Shown: positions 59,217 through 64,000 of the stretch, piece after piece
How positions within the stretch are numbered: the stretch's first letter is position 1
Layout of the letters: every line of letters starts with the position of its first letter
Assembly (NCBI GenBank): GCA_021234155.1
Contig: JAJEKV010000008.1
Coordinates: forward strand, 15,323,328-15,387,327
Direction of reading: 5' to 3'
From: Isoetes taiwanensis
Lineage: Eukaryota > Streptophyta > Lycopodiopsida > Isoetales > Isoetaceae
Length of the DNA: 64,000 nt
Position numbers and translations under genes: made by a program
The notes under the pieces: model-generated
Databases searched by the model: none
What the model was told of the DNA's origin: nothing
What the model saw: the letters and a program-made list of their open reading frames with translations, nothing else

Positions 59217-60330
59217 CTACTGTTTGCGCTCCCCATAGGATCCCTTCCTGTCTGGTTTCCCTTGGTACTGGCTCCCTGCTAGAGTGGAGGGTGCTTGCCT
59301 GAGTTGATACTGCCCCACTGCTTTCCCTTTGTATGGTGGTTGTTTCTGCCCTGGAGTTACTGGTGCCTCCTCCAAACTCAAAGCATTATCCTCGGCCTCC
59401 CCGACTGTCCTTGGGTTGATTGCCCGAACCAACCTCTTAATGTTGCTGTTCAGCCCTTCAATGTACCCATCCACTGCTTGTCTTTCGGTGATCCTAAGGA
59501 CATTGAGTCTCAACGTCATGAACTCTTTAGTGTACTTAGCTACGGATAAGTTGCCCTAATCCATTCTTTAGAACTGTTGTATTTGTTTGCTGGTATGGGA
59601 TCTCGGGACATAATGCTTACGGAATGCTTTGCTAAATGTCCTGAACCTGTAGTTGTTTCTCCTCAACTTGTTTGATTTTGCGTAACCCTTCTACCATATT
59701 CTGGCTGGCCCAATCAAGTTCGTTGTTGTCACTTTGCCTATATCTTTATCCTTCATTCCGTAAGAGTGTTCGAATTCTTCCATTTCATCAAGCCATGCTT
59801 CTGCTTCCATGCCTGATCTGTCATTGCCCGAGAACTGACCCAACTTTCTTGTCTTCCACACATTGCTCATTGCATTGTCTACCTTCTTTTGGTAGTCATC
59901 TGTCCTTCTATTCTTATTTCTGCCCTGCGACGTGTCTGACCCACTCTCGGAGCTACTTCCGGATCCACTGTCTGAGGTCTCTGATCTGCTAGAGCTGGAA
60001 GGAGATGGGCTCCTCATGTTTCCTCTTTTCCTCTTCCTATCCTTTTCTAGAGCCTGGGCTTCTTCCCTTTCTAGTTGAGGAGCTTCATCAAGGTTTCTCA
60101 GGGGCGGAGGTGGTGATGGGGGTCCATACTCTTGGGCGTGCATTAGCGGTGTTGCCCACTGTAGTAACTGCTACATCTGATTTCTCATCTGAGTCAGCCT
60201 TGTGTTGACGGCTTCAACTGACATGTCTCGTTCGTTATCGTGCTCCCGGCCGAATAGGTTCATGGGCTGCCACTGGTGTTGCCGGCCCTGGCCTTGAGAC
60301 CCTGAGCCGGTGTTCCTGGCTGCAAGTATT
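59217..60330 (-). pseudogene. Gypsy gag (capsid region)
   Basis: Read from about 60330 down. A Gln/Arg-rich N terminus with one in-frame stop (about 60175) precedes a Pro-rich and Ser-rich spacer. The gag core start follows, with FSGNDRSGMEAEAWLDEMEE (about 59830-59775), then after frameshifts VDGYIEGLNSNIKRLVRAIN (59470-59410). These match plant retrotransposon gag (FxG, AxxWL, F-GL). Frame breaks near 59690 and 59520 make it non-functional. Confidence 0.8.
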
Positions 60331-60552
60331 AGTACCAACATTGTTATTTAAGTTATGCATCATATAATATTATTTACAGTCAATTGTTGTTAACCATAAA
60401 AGAAATCAAGTTGAAATTCAACTTATAAGTTAACAATGAGTTAAGATAATTGATACATCAAAAGTTTTATATTATAGAGGAATAGGTAATAGTGCATAGA
60501 ATTTTTCAGACATTTATATACATAGGATAATACAAAGGGAGAGGGATGATGT

Positions 60553-62041
60553 TCATCGACGAGAGCCCTTAATGGACTTGAAGAAACTCTTCACGTCTTT
60601 GAGTTGGAGGCCCTTGCCGATGTTGCGCAGGATGTTCCTCGATGATTCGCCTTCGAGAGGTCGAGCCATCTGAGGTGGAGGAAGTGGAGGTGCTGTTGCC
60701 GCGACGACCATCATTGGTGCATCTCTCAAGTGGCCCCTGGCAAAGTCGAGGTTATAGAGGACCATGGATCTCTTGAAGAGAATGATATGATCCGTGTTGC
60801 TGTGCAATTTGGCGTGCTGCCCAAAGCCTGAGAGTGCTATCAGGAGCGCCATGGCCTCCTCACCTCGTGGTCTGAATTCCTTGTGAAAAACTATCATCTG
60901 CCCCTGACTAAGGACTGGAAGGTAGTATCGAAGCGCCCTTCCCCTATGGCTCGCCGCTTGCGATCTTGTGCCTGTGCCATTCCTTTGAGCCGCTCCGCCG
61001 TAGACGTCCAGTGCTAGGAGGTTCTCATGATCCCTCCACATTGTGGTTGCTCTGTCCAAATTGATGCTGCTGGACCCCTCTCGCATGCTTCGTGATTGGA
61101 TGGTTCGGCTAGATCTCGGGCCCTTCCCTAGTTTATACAACTTGCTTTGGATTTCTTGGAACTCTTCCACTGGGATGACTGGTTGCTGCCGCTGATACAT
61201 TTTCCTTATGGGTGTTTTTTTGCTAGTGGTGTACAAAAAAACGAAATTCAAGCACTAAATCAGCACCTTCATAGGTAACATGTGTGATCAGGGCTTCACA
61301 TTACCAATATGCTCATTATGTTATACATAACTAAAGAACATCCCAGTATTTTTTGAAGGGCAATGAAGGGCAAGGGAAGGGCAATGAAGGGTAGCTTGAA
61401 GGGCAACCAGCACCCTATGTCCTGGACTGTTTTATTGTACACCACCAATAAAAAAAGACCCTTATGTACTCATAGGCAGCGATGTCGGACATCGTCTCAC
61501 TGGCGTAGGATTGCCGCTCTGCTACTTCCCTTGGAACTTCCTGATAAGAGTAAACAATAAAGTCGCTCTGCTGCTCCTTTGCAATCAACTCCAAGAGCTC
61601 GTCAATCCTGAACCCCTCTTCTTGGCAGTATGGGAGGTTGAGGATGTCATTTGCCAATATGTACTCCTCCCCTTCGATTACTATTGGCGATAGAGCTATG
61701 ATGCCGATTGGCAGTTCGTTGGCACGCCGAAGATCGTCGTCGTGCCTTGCTATTCGCCTCTCCATTCTTGCTGCCTCTCTTCTCTCCCAATCTGGGTTTT
61801 CTTCCCCTAGTTGCTCATAATCCTGCTCAATCTGTAGTGCTCCTGATGCCGTGCCATGGTACTCGTATTCTGAGGATTCGATCTCATGGATCTGGCTCTG
61901 ATCTCTACTTGTGTTGAGAGGTGCCAGATCCAAGGGCTGGATTGAAGGCTCCCCCACCTTGTTAACTGCCTTGTACTGCATGAATAAGGAGAGGGCCGTC
62001 TGCGCCAAAACATACCTACGCCTGTGAGCCTTACAACTCAT
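60553..62041 (-). CDS. Unrecognised ORF of about 410 codons upstream of gag, split by a TIR element
   Basis: Two long clean minus-strand ORFs, 62041-61415 (208 codons) and 61251-60553 (232 codons), are in register once the 250-bp insert at 61211-61460 and one copy of its duplicated target are discounted. The pre-insertion frame would run from the ATG at 62041 to the stop at 60553 with no other break. The N-terminal half is acidic (SSEYEYHGTA, ERREAARMERRIARHDDDLR); the C-terminal half is more basic, with a Pro-rich stretch (PPLPPP) and a Lys-rich end. I recognise no domain. It lies about 200 bp upstream of gag on the same strand, the position of the extra ORF of Ogre-type elements, although the RT here is chromovirus-like. 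It could also be a captured host gene. Confidence 0.6.
61211..61460. mobile_element. 250-bp TIR element inserted in the unknown ORF
   Basis: Ends GGTGTTTTTTTGCTAG... and the complement of GGTCTTTTTTTATTGG... Both continue to GTGGTGTACAA (26 bp, about 22 matching). Flanked by CTTATG (61205-61210 and 61461-61466), extendable to CCTTATG. No coding capacity. The duplication length (6-7 bp) does not fit a common superfamily cleanly. Confidence 0.8.
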
Positions 62042-62621
62042 GTAATCAGGTCTATCCTACAGCTGCCTCTTGACTCTGGATCCCCCGCCTATGACTTGAC
62101 TTAGTGACTCTAAGGATACCCACTTACCTCCCCTTGAAGGAAGGCTGACTTCCCAGGGTAAGATTTGCTAGTCATACTGGCAGACTATGTCAGTATAGTA
62201 AGGGGTTCTAGTCAAGGTTGCATGGAGGTCGAAGAGGTGGTCACACATGGAAGGTCTCTTCAGCAGGAAAATCACGGATGCATGTGGTTGGCACTTCGTA
62301 CCATTGAACAAAGTTCTGGGCGCCATTGAGCAGAGATAGATGTAGAAAATGGCTTGCAAGAACTGATAAATGACTGGAAAATCGCCTAAGAGGGTGAGAG
62401 CAAGTTTTGGTGAAGATAAAATGGCAAATGAGGTCCTCTTATATAGACTAAAGCTGCCTAGGTTTCCATGCAAAAGGGTTCTTGATCGAATAGACCTTTG
62501 TTCTAAGGCTATGGATCTCCAAATGAGGTAGCATGAAGTGCAAATCTAAGCAAAACAAGTTAAGAAACACTACATGGCAGTTTGTTGGGTCAAATTTGGG
62601 CAAATCATGTCAAACTTGGTC
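62042..62621. other. Leader-like region upstream of the unknown ORF
   Basis: No recognised feature. If the ORF and gag belong to one element, this would be part of its 5' untranslated region. Confidence 0.3.
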
Positions 62622-63096
62622 GACTCGCGTCCATTCACACAGAGTGGGCCTGCTTTCGCAACGCGAAGCTGTTTGGCGCGAATCGACCCGAGTGGCCTGA
62701 TTCCTAATCAAAATTGGTCCTTTCTAAAAGTTATAAGCTACTAGAATGCCTGTTTGGCTCAATTCTAAACTAACTAGCAACTTATTTCATGCAAAAAGGA
62801 CATCTAAAAGTGCAAATTTTGGGTGACTCGGGTCCATTCGCGCGGAGTGGGCCCGCGTTTGCGACGCGAAGCCGTTTGGCGCGAATCGACCCGAGTGGGC
62901 CATTTTCAGCATTCTTTTGACATTTTTAACTAAAATTAAGTGCTACAATGTATTTCTGAACAAATTCTAAGCATTCTGACATGTTTTAGTACAAAAATTG
63001 AATTGATTATGCCCTAAATCAAGTGACTCGGGTCCATTCGCGCGGAATGGGCCTGCGTTTGCGACGCGAAGCCGTTTGGCGCGAATCGACCCGAGT
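62622..63096. repeat. Three conserved 72-bp stem-loop repeats at about 200-bp spacing
   Basis: Copies at 62622-62693, 62825-62896 and 63025-63096. In copies 2 and 3 the arms ACTCGGGTCCATTCGCGC and GCGCGAATCGACCCGAGT pair over 18 positions with one mismatch. A second small hairpin (GCGT-TTGCG-ACGC) sits in the loop. Copy 1 has extra changes in its left arm. The roughly 130-bp AT-rich spacers are hardly alike. Confidence 0.9.
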
Positions 63097-63299
63097 GGGT
63101 TGGCTTTGAGCGAATTTTTGATTTTTTTTAAGACAAATTTTTTTACAATTTAAGCAATTAGGAGTATTCTAAGTACAATGGGAAAGATTTTATACGCAAT
63201 TGACTTATGCAAGAATAAATAGACCCTCTCCCCTTTTTAATATGTCAATATTTACCCATAGCTTTTTTCAAAGATAGCTTTTTTAAATAGGACACTATA

Positions 63300-63469
63300 T
63301 ACTATGTATTTTCTAATGTCTAATAAGCACAATATCCTATGTGACTACAAAATGGGAAGCTTTTTTAAATGGGATACTATATACTATGTATTTATTAATA
63401 AGCATAATATCCTATATACTATGTATTTTTCAATAAACACAATATCCTATGTATTTTCCATGAAAAAAT
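63300..63469. repeat. AT-rich tandem repeat
   Basis: Three or four units of about 50 bp containing ACTATGTATTT, TAATAAGCA and AATATCCTATG. A similar motif occurs at about 57985-58020 next to the gypsy RT break. Confidence 0.7.
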
Positions 63470-64000
63470 ACAGCCAACTAACCGAGCCAAACACCACCGA
63501 TGTGGGTGGGCAGCCAACCACCACCCACTCGGGTGGTAAGCCAACAACGGCGGGCCAAAGACCCGACCAAGTCAGATGGGTAGCCAACTAACCGAGCCAA
63601 ACACCACCGAGTCGGGTGGGCAGCCAACTAACCGAACCAAACACCACCGAGTCGGGTGGGCAGCCAACTACCACCAAGTCGAGTGGGAGACAAACACCAC
63701 CAGTGGGTAGCCAAACTAACCGACAGAGCCACCAAGTTGGGTGGGCAGCCAACTAACCGAACCAAACACCACCCAGTCGGGTGGGCAGCCAACCACCAGC
63801 CAATTACCACCAAGTCGTGTGGGTAGTCAAACCGATCGATCTGACCACACGACACGACCAAGTCGAGTGGGGAGACAACTAACCGAATCAAACACTACCG
63901 AGCCGGGTGGGCAGCCGACAGAGCCATCAAGTCGAGTGGGCAGCCAGTCGGGTGGGCAGCCAACCACCACCAAGTCAAGTGGGGAGCCAAACACAACCAA
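63470..64000. repeat. Minisatellite, continues past the window
   Basis: Variable units built from CACCACCGAGTCGGGTGGGC and AGCCAACTAACCGAACCAAA, about 20-40 bp each, repeated at least twelve times to the window end. The Trp/Leu/Gly-rich minus-strand ORF across it is a repeat artefact. Confidence 0.9.

Noticed and set aside
50925-60330. A single gypsy element split by the LINE
   Set aside because: The missing RT end and RNase H are not found between 55.5 and 58.0 kb, and the RT breaks into unrelated repeats, so two separate remnants are the safer reading.
62622-63096. Regularly spaced repeats that look CRISPR-like
   Set aside because: Only three units, 72-bp palindromic repeats with 130-bp AT-rich spacers, in a plant nuclear genome without cas genes.
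63628-63891. Trp/Leu/Gly-rich minus-strand ORF
   Set aside because: Translation of the minisatellite.

Overview
This window is nuclear DNA of a land plant. Three spliced genes with GT-AG introns can be read: an F-box/Sel1/MYND protein, the chloroplast NDH subunit PnsB5, and a P-type pentatricopeptide (PPR) protein resembling EMB2076/At3g29290. They sit in a very repeat-rich background of copia, Ty3/gypsy, LINE, hAT-like, CACTA, TRIM and foldback elements. PnsB5 diverges a lot from the flowering-plant protein as I recall it, and intergenic DNA is rich in decayed host-gene pieces. Both suggest a large-genome, non-flowering plant such as a fern, but the sequence alone does not settle the lineage.

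Layout. 0-5.6 kb: LINE endonuclease remnant, two copies of a long-TIR MITE, a decayed TRM10 tRNA methyltransferase gene, and a copia RT/RNase H remnant with its 3' LTR. 5.6-15 kb: mostly AT-rich non-coding DNA with a clean hAT-like MITE (8-bp TSD) and a poly(A) retroposon with a 16-bp TSD. 15-17.4 kb: the F-box/MYND gene. 17.4-29 kb: gypsy and LINE scraps, an F-box fragment, and an unexplained heat-shock-element array next to a TATA box. 29.2-34 kb: nested transposons (CACTA end, two L1-type LINE ORF1 regions, one split by a SINE-like insert) beside a decayed membrane-protein gene. 36.3-38.1 kb: decayed chloroplast HSP70 exon, a complete TRIM, and two palindromic foldback elements. 38.6-43.7 kb: PnsB5 (+) and the PPR gene (-), tail to tail, both probably plastid-targeted. 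45.9-55.5 kb: a gypsy integrase/chromodomain remnant and a LINE ending in a long (TTTC)n tract. 57.5-64 kb: a minus-strand gypsy gag-protease-RT block. Upstream of its gag lie an unrecognised ORF of about 410 codons split by a small TIR element, three conserved 72-bp stem-loop repeats, and a minisatellite that runs off the end.

How the parts relate. The working host genes do not form one pathway, although PnsB5 and the PPR protein may both serve the plastid. The rest is a record of nested insertion. Several insertions can be reconstructed from target-site duplications: hAT-like MITE at 7.4 kb, retroposon at 12.2 kb, TRIM at 36.8 kb, TIR element at 61.2 kb. One LINE family recurs at least six times, and its 3' ends carry different simple-repeat tails. 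The most unusual item is the extra ORF upstream of gag at 60.5-62.0 kb, with structured repeats further upstream.
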